In this document: positions 26,031 through 34,431 of the stretch, piece by piece
Numbering within the stretch: the first letter of the stretch is position 1
Layout of the letters: each line of letters starts with the position of its first letter
NCBI RefSeq assembly: GCF_003003355.1
Contig: NZ_PVTQ01000002.1
Location: 124,001-188,000 of the forward strand
Length of the DNA: 64,000 nt
From: Donghicola tyrosinivorans
GTDB taxonomy: Bacteria > Pseudomonadota > Alphaproteobacteria > Rhodobacterales > Rhodobacteraceae
Reading direction: 5' to 3'
Notes under the pieces: generated by a model
The model's database searches: none
Told to the model about the DNA's origin: nothing
What the model saw: only the letters and a program-made list of their open reading frames with translations
Made by a program: the position numbers and the translations under genes

Positions 26031-27401
26031 ATGTCCATCCCTCAAAGCGGCGGCGGCCTAATCGAAAACGAAAGCCAGCTGGCCGAATATCTTGCATCTG
26101 GGTGCAAGCCCCGCGAAGACTGGCGCATCGGGACCGAGCATGAAAAATTCGGCTACTGCAAGGATACGCTGAAGCCGCTGCCCTATGAGGGACAGCGTTC
26201 GATTCTGGCGATGCTGGAGGGCCTGCGTGATCGCCACGGCTGGGATCCGGTGCTGGAAGGGGACAAGCTGATCGGTCTGACCAAGGATGGTGCGAACGTC
26301 AGCCTTGAGCCGGGCGGCCAGCTTGAACTGTCGGGCGCGCCGCTGGAGACGATCCACCAGACCTGTGATGAGGTGAACCAGCATCTGGCTGATGTGAAAG
26401 ATATCGCCGATGAGGTTGGCGTGGGCTTTATCGGCCTCGGCGCGGCTCCGATCTGGAGCTATGAGGACATGCCCCAGATGCCCAAAGGCCGCTATCGCCT
26501 GATGACCGACTATATGGACAAGGTCGGGACCATGGGCAAATCCATGATGTACCGGACCTGCACTGTGCAGGTGAACCTCGACTTCGGGTCCGAGGCGGAT
26601 ATGGTCCAGAAAATGCGCGTGGCACTGGCGCTGCAACCGGTCGCAACGGCCCTCTTTGCGAACTCGCCCTTCTTTGATGGCGAAGTGAATGGCCATAAAA
26701 GCTGGCGCAGCCGCGTCTGGCGCGATCTGGACAGCCGCCGCACCGGCATGCTGCCTTTTGTGTTCGACGAAGGCTTCGGCTTTGAGGCATGGGTGCAATA
26801 CGCGCTCGATGTGCCGATGTATTTCGTCTACCGCGATGGCAAATACATCAATGCTCTGGGCCAGAGCTTCCGCGATTTTCTAAAGGGCGAATTGCCCGCA
26901 CTGCCCGGTGAAAAGCCGACTCTCAGCGATTGGGCCGATCACCTGACAACGATCTTCCCCGAAGCCCGCGTGAAGAAATTCATCGAAATGCGCGGCGCCG
27001 ATGGCGGCCCGTGGCGCCGTCTATGCGCCCTGCCTGCGCTTTGGGTAGGGCTGATGTATGATCAGTCCTCGCTCGATGCGGCTTGGGACCTGTGCAAGGA
27101 CTGGACGTCGGCACAGCGCGACGCTCTGCGCATCGCCGCATCGGAACAGGGCCTGCAGGCGCAAGTGGATGACATCCGGATGCATGACCTTGCCCGCCAA
27201 GTGGTCGAAATCGCAGATCAGGGCCTGAAAGCCCGCGCCAAGCCCGGCGCCGGTGGCCTTGTCCCCGACGAGACCCACTTCCTTAATGCGCTGAAGGAAA
27301 GCATCGAAACCGGCCAAGTCCCCGCCGACGAGTTGCTCGCGCGCTACACGGGCGATTGGAACGGCGATTTGGCACGTATATACGCAGACTACAGTTACTG
27401 A
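26031..27401 (+). CDS. gshA: Glutamate--cysteine ligase (plant/alphaproteobacterial type)
   Basis: A 456-residue enzyme making gamma-glutamylcysteine, the first step of glutathione synthesis. Conserved parts: RIGTEHEKFGY near the N-terminus, SLEPGGQLELSG, RTCTVQVNLDFGSE, NGHKSWRSRVWRDLD, RTGMLPF and MRGADGGPWRR. These identify the class shared by alphaproteobacteria and plants rather than the E. coli type. The ATG at 26031 has GCGGAG upstream; a longer frame from 25941 would overlap the preceding gene. It is followed by a long hairpin and a terminator. Confidence 0.95.
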   Translation: MSIPQSGGGLIENESQLAEYLASGCKPREDWRIGTEHEKFGYCKDTLKPLPYEGQRSILAMLEGLRDRHGWDPVLEGDKLIGLTKDGANVSLEPGGQLELSGAPLETIHQTCDEVNQHLADVKDIADEVGVGFIGLGAAPIWSYEDMPQMPKGRYRLMTDYMDKVGTMGKSMMYRTCTVQVNLDFGSEADMVQKMRVALALQPVATALFANSPFFDGEVNGHKSWRSRVWRDLDSRRTGMLPFVFDEGFGFEAWVQYALDVPMYFVYRDGKYINALGQSFRDFLKGELPALPGEKPTLSDWADHLTTIFPEARVKKFIEMRGADGGPWRRLCALPALWVGLMYDQSSLDAAWDLCKDWTSAQRDALRIAASEQGLQAQVDDIRMHDLARQVVEIADQGLKARAKPGAGGLVPDETHFLNALKESIETGQVPADELLARYTGDWNGDLARIYADYSY

Positions 27402-27417
27402 GATTTTGGATGTGGTA

Positions 27418-27478
27418 GGATTTGAGTATTTGGACAATAAGGAAATTAGGCTTCCTTATTGCTTAAATACTCAAATCC
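27418..27478. repeat. 27-bp inverted repeat made of two copies of the 26-nt TTTGAGTATTT element
   Basis: Left arm 27418-27444 and right arm 27452-27478 pair along 27 positions (one A-C mismatch and two G-U wobbles) around the loop ATTAGGC. Each arm is a copy of the element found at three other gene ends in this window: plus copy 27421-27446, minus copy 27450-27475. It lies between convergent gshA and plsY. Confidence 0.85.
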
Positions 27479-27498
27479 GAAGCCATCAACAAAGTGAG

Positions 27499-27529
27499 GC
27501 GCCGTTTATGTGAGCGGCGCTTTATTTTT
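27499..27529. terminator. Bidirectional terminator between gshA and plsY
   Basis: GCGCCG and CGGCGC form a 6-bp GC stem with a 10-nt loop, followed by TTTATTTTT for gshA. The last bases overlap the plsY stop codon, so it serves the plus strand best. Confidence 0.65.
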
Positions 27530-28130
27530 GCCCGATCTTGGGTTCAGTCCCGCTCAGTAGGCGCGAGATGTTTTGGTGATGGCGCACAAAGATCAAAGCG
27601 GCCAGTGCTGCTGCGAGGGCTGCGATTTCGGGTGCTCCAAGAGCGTAGGCCCAGAGCGGGCTTGCCGCTGCGGCCACGAGAGCCGAGAGGGACGAAATTC
27701 TCAGGGTCTTCGCAATAGCCAGCCATGTCAGGCAGCAGGCGATGCCCACGGGCCAGTAAAGCGCCAGCATCAGACCAAGGAAAGTCGCAACCCCTTTGCC
27801 GCCCTTGAAGCCAAGCCATACGGGGAAACAGTGACCGAAGAATGAGGTAAGACCCGCGATCTGCGCCGCATCCTCGCCGAAAAATGCACGGGCCAGCAGA
27901 ACGGCAACGGCCCCTTTGCCACCGTCCAGAATAAGCGTCGCAGCGGCGGCTTTTTTGTTGCCGGTGCGCAGGACGTTGGTTGCGCCGATGTTGCCTGAGC
28001 CGATCTTGCGCAGGTCTCCAAGGCCCATGGCTTTGGAAATCAGAACGCCGAAAGGGACCGAACCCAGAAGGTAGCCAGCAACGGCGGCGATCAGCAAGAG
28101 GCTGGTGGGGTTTGTGATCTCGGGTAGCAT
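27522..28130 (-). CDS. plsY: Glycerol-3-phosphate acyltransferase PlsY
   Basis: A 202-residue polytopic enzyme that transfers acyl from acyl-phosphate to glycerol-3-phosphate, the first step of phospholipid synthesis. Motifs: LGSVPFG, SGNIGATNVLRTG, LDGGKG and FKGGKGVATFLG. The ATG overlaps the stop of the upstream dihydroorotase-like gene by one base (TGATG), so it ends the pyrB-orf-pyrC-plsY transcript. Confidence 0.95.
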   Translation of the reverse strand: MLPEITNPTSLLLIAAVAGYLLGSVPFGVLISKAMGLGDLRKIGSGNIGATNVLRTGNKKAAAATLILDGGKGAVAVLLARAFFGEDAAQIAGLTSFFGHCFPVWLGFKGGKGVATFLGLMLALYWPVGIACCLTWLAIAKTLRISSLSALVAAAASPLWAYALGAPEIAALAAALAALIFVRHHQNISRLLSGTEPKIGQK

Positions 28131-29413
28131 CAGAGCGCTCCGTATACAAAGTCACCGCCGACAAGTGTGGCGCGGATGCGGCCTTCCAGACGCGCGCCAT
28201 CGAAGGGGGTGTTCTTGGATTTCGAGTTCAGGCGGAAACGGTCCATGACGAAGGGCGCGTCGGGGTCAAAGACCACCAGATCGGCGGGGGCTCCGGCGCT
28301 GAGGCGGCCACCGGGCAGGCCAAGGCGCTTGGCGGGGTTCAGTGACATGGCGCGGAACAGCTGCGGCAGATCTAGATGGCCCGCATGATAAAGGCGCAGG
28401 GCGGCAGGCAGCAAGGTCTCCAGACCAACCGCGCCCGAGGCAGCCTCTTCGAAGGGCAGGCGTTTGCTTTCTTCGTCCTGCGGCGTGTGCATCGAGCAGA
28501 TGATGTCGATCAGACCGGATTTCACCGCCTCGATCACCGCCAGACGGTCGGTCTCGTCCCGCAAAGGCGGGGTCAGTTTGAAGAAGGTCCGGTAGTCGGC
28601 CACATCCAGCACGTTCAGCGTCAGGTGGTGGATCGAGATCCCTGCGGTGATGTCCAGACCGTTGGCCTTGGCCCGTTCCAGAGCGGGCAGGGCGCGGGCG
28701 GTGGTGATCTGGTCGGCGTGGTACTTGGCGCCGGTCATCTCGACCAGAGCGATGTCGCGATCAAGGCCCATCCGCTCGGCCATGGGGCTGACCGACGGCA
28801 GGCCGCGCAGGGTGGCGAATTTGCCCGCGCTGATACAGGCACCTTTCGACAGGCCCGGTTCTTGCGGGTGTGCGATCACCAGAGCGTTCAGGCTGCGCGC
28901 ATAGGTCAGGGCGCGGCTGAAGACCTTGGTGTTGGTCAGCACATGATCACAGTCGGTGAAGGCCACAGCGCCTGCGTCTTGCAGAAAGCCGATCTCGGTC
29001 ATTTCCTCGCCGCGGCGGCCTTTGGTCAGCGCCGCCATCGAGTGCATGCGGACAGGCGTCACCTCGCGGGCGCGGCGGGTGACGAATTCCAGCGTTTCGG
29101 GGGTGTCAATCGAGGGGTTGGTGTCAGGGCGTGTGACGATGGTTGTCACACCGCCTGCCGCAGCCGCGAGACCCGCCGAGCGGAAGCTTTCCTTGTGCCG
29201 TTCACCGGGCTCACAGACCTTGACGCCCATGTCCACGATGCCGGGCGCAAGGCAAAGGCCGTCGCAGTCAAAGGTCTGGTCCACGCGGGGCGCGGGGGTT
29301 TTGCCTTCGGCGCCGGTGGCCAGAATGGTGCCGCCGTCATAGGCCAGCCAGCCACGGGTTTCGGTGCCCGCTTCGGGGTCGATCAGGCGGGCGTTGGTGA
29401 GCAGCGTCGTCAT
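28130..29413 (-). CDS. Dihydroorotase homologue lacking metal ligands (PyrC-like)
   Basis: A 427-residue amidohydrolase-fold protein next to pyrB. The canonical DxHxH zinc motif reads DMGVKVCEPGE (Gly63 and Lys65 replace both His), and the usual catalytic Asp in TDHAPH is replaced in CSMHTPQDEES. Other family parts remain: ARLIDP, GGVTTIVTRPDT, VIAHPQEPG, FEEAASGAVGLETLLPA, NPAKRLGLPGG, GAPADLVVFDPD. It is therefore probably a catalytically inactive partner that holds aspartate carbamoyltransferase together, as the inactive PyrC' does in Pseudomonas; this role is inference. Automatic pipelines would call it pyrC. Confidence 0.88.
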   Translation of the reverse strand: MTTLLTNARLIDPEAGTETRGWLAYDGGTILATGAEGKTPAPRVDQTFDCDGLCLAPGIVDMGVKVCEPGERHKESFRSAGLAAAAGGVTTIVTRPDTNPSIDTPETLEFVTRRAREVTPVRMHSMAALTKGRRGEEMTEIGFLQDAGAVAFTDCDHVLTNTKVFSRALTYARSLNALVIAHPQEPGLSKGACISAGKFATLRGLPSVSPMAERMGLDRDIALVEMTGAKYHADQITTARALPALERAKANGLDITAGISIHHLTLNVLDVADYRTFFKLTPPLRDETDRLAVIEAVKSGLIDIICSMHTPQDEESKRLPFEEAASGAVGLETLLPAALRLYHAGHLDLPQLFRAMSLNPAKRLGLPGGRLSAGAPADLVVFDPDAPFVMDRFRLNSKSKNTPFDGARLEGRIRATLVGGDFVYGAL

Positions 29414-29447
29414 GCCGGTCCTTTCGGGTGCGTCAGTCTTCGGGCGA

Positions 29448-29981
29448 TCAGGTCAGGGCCCCGAGGGCCAGGGCGATCAGCACCACAATTGCGATAATAA
29501 GAAGCAGGATTTTATAGCCGCGTCCGTGTTGCACGGGCGGGACCTCTGCGGTGCCGGTAAGGGCGCCTTTGGCCATCTCGGCGGGAAGGGGTTCAAAGGA
29601 GACGGGCGGCTTTTCTTCGGCGTAAGAGCCGATCAGCGTCACGCGCGGGTCCAATTCCAGTTGTACGGCGCGGTCAGCAAAGGCACGGCTCATGACAACC
29701 ATCACGTGGCCATCCAATGCGGCCAGACGGCTGCGGTCGGGGGCCAGCAGAGTGTCAGGGATGCCTTGTCCTTCGGTCAGATAGCCAAGCAGACCCAGCC
29801 CTTCCAGATCGGAGACCGGAAAGATCTCGACGTATTGAGGGTCGATCTGGTCGACTCCCAGCAGCTCGGTCGCACGGGCGTTTTCCTGAACGTAGGGCTT
29901 TGCCTCCGCATCGCTGAGCGACAGGGCAAAGACGCGGACCGTATCAGGCTCTAACGCTTTGATGTCGACCGTTGCGTTCAC
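29448..29981 (-). CDS. C-terminally membrane-anchored protein in the pyrB operon
   Basis: A 177-residue protein with an N-terminal soluble domain ([41 protein letters not shown]), a Pro/Glu-rich linker and a single C-terminal TM ([21 protein letters not shown]), a tail-anchored arrangement. The ATG overlaps the pyrB stop by 4 nt, so it is translated with pyrB. Function unknown. It is placed between aspartate carbamoyltransferase and its PyrC-like partner. Confidence 0.78.
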   Translation of the reverse strand: MNATVDIKALEPDTVRVFALSLSDAEAKPYVQENARATELLGVDQIDPQYVEIFPVSDLEGLGLLGYLTEGQGIPDTLLAPDRSRLAALDGHVMVVMSRAFADRAVQLELDPRVTLIGSYAEEKPPVSFEPLPAEMAKGALTGTAEVPPVQHGRGYKILLLIIAIVVLIALALGALT

Positions 29982-30931
29982 GCCATCACTCCGGTTTCAC
30001 GCTTGGCGCGCAGGTTGCGGGCTAGCAGGTCCATAGCGGCCATGCGGACGGCAACGCCCATTTCCACCTGTTCCTGAATGACGCTGCGGTTGATGTCGTC
30101 GGCAATCTCGCCGTCGATTTCCACGCCGCGGTTCATCGGGCCAGGGTGCATGACAATGGCGTCCGGCTTGGCAACAGCCAGCTTTTCCGCGTCCAGACCG
30201 TAGCGGTGATAGTATTCCCGCTCGGACGGGATGAAACCGCCATCCATGCGTTCTTTCTGAAGACGCAGCATCATGACAACGTCTACGTCCTGAAGACCCT
30301 CTTTCATGTCCTGATAGACCTCGACCCCGAATTCGGCGAAGGCCGAGGGCAGCAGGGTGGGCGGCCCGATCAGGCGGATGCGGTTCTCCATCTTGCCCAG
30401 AAGCAGGATGTTCGAGCGGGCCACGCGGCTGTGGGCGATATCCCCGCAGATCGCGATGTTCAGACGCTGAAGCCGGCCTTTGGCGCGGCGGATGGTCAGG
30501 GCATCCAGCAGAGCCTGCGTGGGGTGTTCATGTTTGCCGTCACCGGCATTCAGCACCGCACAGTTCACCTTCTGCGCCAGCAGGTCCACCGCACCGGAAT
30601 GGGGGTGACGGACCACCAGCAGGTCAGGGTGCATGGCGTTCAGGGTCATGGCAGTGTCGATCAGGGTCTCGCCCTTTTTGATCGAGCTGGCCTGCATCGA
30701 CATGTTCATCACATCGGCCCCAAGGCGCTTGCCTGCCAGCTCAAAGCTGGCCTGCGTGCGGGTCGAGTTCTCGAAGAACATATTGATTTGCGTCAGGCCC
30801 CGCAGGGCCTCGGAATGCTTGACCGATTTCCGGTTCAGTTCGACGTAGGACTCGGCCAGATCAAGCAGAGCCGTGATGTCGAACGGGTTCAGTTGTTCGA
30901 TCCCCAGCAGGTGAGTATGGGCGAAACTCAT
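29978..30931 (-). CDS. pyrB: Aspartate carbamoyltransferase catalytic subunit
   Basis: A 317-residue enzyme joining carbamoyl phosphate to aspartate in pyrimidine synthesis. The carbamoyl-phosphate loop [28 protein letters not shown], the HPTQALLD motif, [11 protein letters not shown], and [12 protein letters not shown] near the C-terminus are all present. No regulatory pyrI is nearby; regulation may come from the PyrC-like partner. The upstream GC-rich leader includes AGGTTCC before the ATG. Confidence 0.97.
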   Translation of the reverse strand: MSFAHTHLLGIEQLNPFDITALLDLAESYVELNRKSVKHSEALRGLTQINMFFENSTRTQASFELAGKRLGADVMNMSMQASSIKKGETLIDTAMTLNAMHPDLLVVRHPHSGAVDLLAQKVNCAVLNAGDGKHEHPTQALLDALTIRRAKGRLQRLNIAICGDIAHSRVARSNILLLGKMENRIRLIGPPTLLPSAFAEFGVEVYQDMKEGLQDVDVVMMLRLQKERMDGGFIPSEREYYHRYGLDAEKLAVAKPDAIVMHPGPMNRGVEIDGEIADDINRSVIQEQVEMGVAVRMAAMDLLARNLRAKRETGVMA

Positions 30932-31092
30932 GGAACCTCCGCGATTTTGGGGACGGTATAGCAGGGCTGGCTTTCGCTACAAGCATCACAAGTGCATCTA
31001 TATCCTTTGATTGGTCGCGATCCCCAGTTTTGTGAGGGTGTCAGGGGCGGTTGGCGCTTGTCCTAGGCGGGCTGGGAACTTAGCTTGCGGCC

Positions 31093-31908
31093 ATGGAAAT
31101 AGCTCATTGGGATTCTCATGCGGCACTGGCCGCGCTGACATGGCAGCTGGAAGCTGGCGTGACAGATGTCATTTGTGATGATCCCATTGACCGCTTTGCT
31201 GAATTCGCCGAGGCCGAAAAGGCCCGCGCCGAGGCGCAAGCGGCCAATCCCTTGCCGGGTGCGCCCGCGCAAGCAAAGCCCACGCCCCAGCCGATCCAGC
31301 AGGTTAACCCGATGGCCGAGGCGCAGCATCTGGCCCATCTTTGCGCCGATCTGGACAGCCTGCGCACCGCGATGGAGGGCTTTGAACATTGCCCGCTGCG
31401 CATGGGGGCCAAGCAACTGGTCTTTGCCGAGGGCGATCCCGCTGCCGATGTGATGGTTCTGGGTGACGCACCCAACCGCGATGCGGATACCGAAGGGCGT
31501 CCCTTTGCCGGTGCTGAAGGGATGTTACTGGACAATATGTTCAAGGCCATTGGCCTGTCGCGGGAAGGTAAGGGCAAAGAGGGGCTTTACGTCACCAACG
31601 TTCTGCCGTGGCGGGCCCCGCGCAACCGTGATCCGAACCGGCTGGAGATTGACGCGGTGCTGCCGTTCCTGCGCCGTCATATCCAGTTGGTGAAACCCCG
31701 CGTGATCGTTTTGATGGGCGAGATTGCCTGTCAGGAAGCCCTGCAAAAGCGCGGCCTGTCGCGCCTGCGCGGCCAGTGGGCCAAGGCCTTTGACACTCCG
31801 GTGCTGCCGATCTGTAACCCCGCCATCTTGATGCAGCGCCCCGCTGCCAAGCGCGAGGCATGGGCAGACCTTCTGTCCCTGCGCGCCTATCTGGACAAAG
31901 ACACATGA
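31093..31908 (+). CDS. Uracil-DNA glycosylase family 4/5-like protein
   Basis: A 271-residue protein. The first about 90 residues are Ala/Glu/Gln-rich and variable. The UDG core has motif A GDAPNRDADTEGRPFAGAEG, then YVTNVLPWRAPRNRDP, VLMGEIACQ, and a motif B region VLPICNPAIL, which has Asn where family members usually have His (HPxxL). Of the four Fe-S cysteines expected in family 4, only one (EHCPLR) is clear. It may be a divergent glycosylase or an inactive relative. The gene overlaps moaB by 4 nt. Confidence 0.78.
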   Translation: MEIAHWDSHAALAALTWQLEAGVTDVICDDPIDRFAEFAEAEKARAEAQAANPLPGAPAQAKPTPQPIQQVNPMAEAQHLAHLCADLDSLRTAMEGFEHCPLRMGAKQLVFAEGDPAADVMVLGDAPNRDADTEGRPFAGAEGMLLDNMFKAIGLSREGKGKEGLYVTNVLPWRAPRNRDPNRLEIDAVLPFLRRHIQLVKPRVIVLMGEIACQEALQKRGLSRLRGQWAKAFDTPVLPICNPAILMQRPAAKREAWADLLSLRAYLDKDT

Positions 31909-32447
31909 GCCGTATCGACGAGAGCAAAGAATTCATCCCCGTTCGGATCGCCGTGCTGACCGTCAGCGATACCCGCTCCTTAAGCGAAGACCGCTCGGGT
32001 GATACGCTGGTCGGGCGGATCGAAGAGGCGGGCCATGTGCTGGCCGACCGCAAGATCATTCAGGACGAGCGGGGCCAGATCGCCGCCCAACTGCGCGACT
32101 GGATCGCGGATGAGGGTGTGGATGTGGTGATCTCGACCGGCGGGACGGGTCTGACGGGGCGCGATGTGACCGTTGAGGCGCACCGCGACGTCTATGAGAA
32201 AGAGATAGACGCTTTCGGGACCGTGTTCACTATCGTCTCGATGCAGAAGATCGGCACCTCGGCGGTGCAAAGCCGCGCGACGGCTGGCGTGGCTGGTGGC
32301 ACCTATCTGTTTGCGCTGCCCGGTAGTCCCGGTGCGTGCAAGGATGCGTGGGACGAAATTCTGAAGTGGCAGCTGGATTACCGCCACCGTCCCTGTAACT
32401 TCGTCGAGATTATGCCTCGGCTCGAAGAACACAAACGCCGGAAATGA
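31905..32447 (+). CDS. moaB: Molybdenum cofactor biosynthesis protein MoaB
   Basis: A 180-residue MPT-binding protein of the MoaB/Mog superfamily. VLTVSDTRS, SGDTLVGRI, the molybdopterin-binding STGGTGLTGRD and ALPGSPGACKDAWD are all there. MoaB adenylates molybdopterin or assists molybdenum insertion. The ATG overlaps the UDG stop. A 4-nt overlap joins it to the next NUDIX gene. Confidence 0.93.
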   Translation: MSRIDESKEFIPVRIAVLTVSDTRSLSEDRSGDTLVGRIEEAGHVLADRKIIQDERGQIAAQLRDWIADEGVDVVISTGGTGLTGRDVTVEAHRDVYEKEIDAFGTVFTIVSMQKIGTSAVQSRATAGVAGGTYLFALPGSPGACKDAWDEILKWQLDYRHRPCNFVEIMPRLEEHKRRK

Positions 32448-32902
32448 AAGGGTTTCCGCCTCTGGGCGATGTGCCGACGCAGCCCGGATGGCGCGGGGCG
32501 GTTGTCATGTCGTTTGACGCCGAAGGCCGCGTGTTCATGCAGTTGCGCGATGACCATCCGGGCCTTGTGGGTGCGGGGCTTTGGAGCCTGTTCGGTGGTG
32601 GCGTCGAAGAAGGTGAGGATTTGCACAGTGCGGCCTTGCGCGAATTCCACGAGGAAACCGGAATCGCCCTGCCTGCCGATAGTCTTTACCCCTACGCCAG
32701 CTTGCCCTCGACCGCCCGAAAAGACGCGGCGCTTTATATATTCCGGACTTCGCATGTTGTCGCACCGCATCAGGTGGTGTTGTCCGAAGGGGCAGGTTTC
32801 GGGTTTCTGAACCCGCAACAAATCCGCGATTTTCCTGTGCTTCCACAGTTTCGGGCGCTGCTTTTGCAACGTGTTTGGTCCGAAAACGACGGAGACACGT
32901 AG
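32444..32902 (+). CDS. NUDIX hydrolase
   Basis: A 152-residue NUDIX domain protein. The box reads GGGVEEGEDLHSAALREFHEETGI, with the catalytic REFHEE acidic residues in place. N-terminal strand VVMSFDAEGRVFMQLRDDH binds the substrate. The substrate (a nucleotide diphosphate derivative) is not predictable. It is coupled to moaB by 4 nt. Confidence 0.9.
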   Translation: MKGFPPLGDVPTQPGWRGAVVMSFDAEGRVFMQLRDDHPGLVGAGLWSLFGGGVEEGEDLHSAALREFHEETGIALPADSLYPYASLPSTARKDAALYIFRTSHVVAPHQVVLSEGAGFGFLNPQQIRDFPVLPQFRALLLQRVWSENDGDT

Positions 32903-32982
32903 TTATCACGTAACAGTGTTGTTGCTTGTCATCTTTGATGCGCGGGTAAAACTGCCATTACGCAGACAAAAGGGAGCGGGCC

Positions 32983-34428
32983 ATGCGCTTTTTGCGCCAT
33001 GCATTCACAGGTTTATTCCTACTGGCTGTGACCGCCGCGCTATTGGTGTGGGCGGCGTCGATGGTGCGCGAGGCAGCTTCGGCCCGCATGAATGACGGCG
33101 GAAGCCGCCGCCCCGCGCAAGAGCGGGTCTTTGCGGTGAATGTGGTCTCGGCCGTTGCGGGGCCGGAAACGCCGGTGCTGCGGGCCTTCGGGCAGGTGCA
33201 AAGCCGCCGGACGTTGGAAATTCGCGCCTCGGCCTCGGGCAGCTTGATTGAGGTCGCGCCGAACTTCGTCGAAGGGGGGCTGGTGGTGAAGGGCGATGTG
33301 CTGGCGCGGATCGATCCGGCCCAAGCCCAAGCGGCGCTGGACCGCGCCGATGCTGATCTTCGTGACGCGGAATTCGAAGTGCGTGATGCGGATCGGGCGC
33401 TGCTGCTGGCGCAGGATGACCTGACTTCGACCGAGGGGCAGTTGCAGCTGTATGAACGCGCTTTGCAACGTCAGCGCGATCTGCAAACCCGTGGGATCGG
33501 TAGCGTCTCCACCGTTGAGGCAGCAGAGTTGTCTGCCGCGCAGGCCCGCGCCTCGATGCTGTCGTCCCGTCAGGCGCTTGCCAACGCCGAGGCCCGCGTG
33601 GATCAGGCAGCAACCGCGCTGGACCGCGCGAGAATTGCCCGAAAAGAAGCGCAGCGCGATCTGGATGATACCGTGATCCGCGCCGGTTTTGACGGAGCCT
33701 TGTCGGCGGTGAATGTGGTTGAAGGCGGCCTTGTCTCTGTGAACGAGGCGCTGGCGACCTTGCTGGACCCGGATGATCTTGAGGTGTCCTTCCGCGTCTC
33801 GACCGAACAATTCGCACGGCTTCTGGATGAGAATGGCCGTTTGCGCATTGCGCCGGCCAAGGTGGTTCTGGACGTTGCGGGCGGCGATCTGGTCCGCGAT
33901 GCCGAACTTAGCCGCGCCAGTGCCGCCGTTGCCGAAGGCCAAAGTGGGCGGCAACTGTTTGCCCGCGTGCTGGACCCCCACGGCCTGAAGGCAGGGGATT
34001 TTGTTCAGGTCGAACTGGACGAACCTGTCTTGACGGCCGCCATCCGCCTGCCGGCAACAGCCCTTGATGCGGCGCAGACGGTGCTGGTTTTGGGCGATGA
34101 GGGGCGGCTTGAGGTGGTTCAGGTCGCTTTGCTGCGTCGTCAGAAAGATGATGTGCTGGTGCGGGCTGATGGGCTAGCAGGGCGCATGGTTGTCGCTGAA
34201 CGTTCGCCCCTTTTGGGGGCAGGGATCAAGGTGCGCCCCATCGGACAAGAGGCCCCCGCAGATGACATGGTTGAGCTGACCGAGGAACGCCGCGCCGCCT
34301 TGCTGGCCTTTGTCGAAGGTAACACCCGTATGCCCGCCGCGGCCAAGGACCGGATCAAGGCCGAGTTGCAGCAGCCCAAGGTCTCGGCCGAGACCGTGGC
34401 GCGTCTGGAAAGCCGGATGGGGAGCTAA
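32983..34428 (+). CDS. RND efflux pump periplasmic adaptor (HlyD/AcrA family)
   Basis: A 481-residue membrane-fusion protein. An N-terminal signal anchor (FLLAVTAALLVWAAS) is followed by the lipoyl/barrel-sandwich half RASASGSLIEVAPNFVEGGLVVKGDVLARIDPAQAQAAL, an alpha-helical hairpin (about 110-215, Ala/Gln/Arg-rich), and the second half DTVIRAGFDGALSAVNVVEGG with a beta-barrel region. The C-terminal extra about 60 residues are basic and helical. It is joined to the pump gene by a 3-nt gap. It bridges the pump to an outer-membrane channel not encoded here. Confidence 0.93.
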   Translation: MRFLRHAFTGLFLLAVTAALLVWAASMVREAASARMNDGGSRRPAQERVFAVNVVSAVAGPETPVLRAFGQVQSRRTLEIRASASGSLIEVAPNFVEGGLVVKGDVLARIDPAQAQAALDRADADLRDAEFEVRDADRALLLAQDDLTSTEGQLQLYERALQRQRDLQTRGIGSVSTVEAAELSAAQARASMLSSRQALANAEARVDQAATALDRARIARKEAQRDLDDTVIRAGFDGALSAVNVVEGGLVSVNEALATLLDPDDLEVSFRVSTEQFARLLDENGRLRIAPAKVVLDVAGGDLVRDAELSRASAAVAEGQSGRQLFARVLDPHGLKAGDFVQVELDEPVLTAAIRLPATALDAAQTVLVLGDEGRLEVVQVALLRRQKDDVLVRADGLAGRMVVAERSPLLGAGIKVRPIGQEAPADDMVELTEERRAALLAFVEGNTRMPAAAKDRIKAELQQPKVSAETVARLESRMGS

Positions 34429-34431
34429 GGC

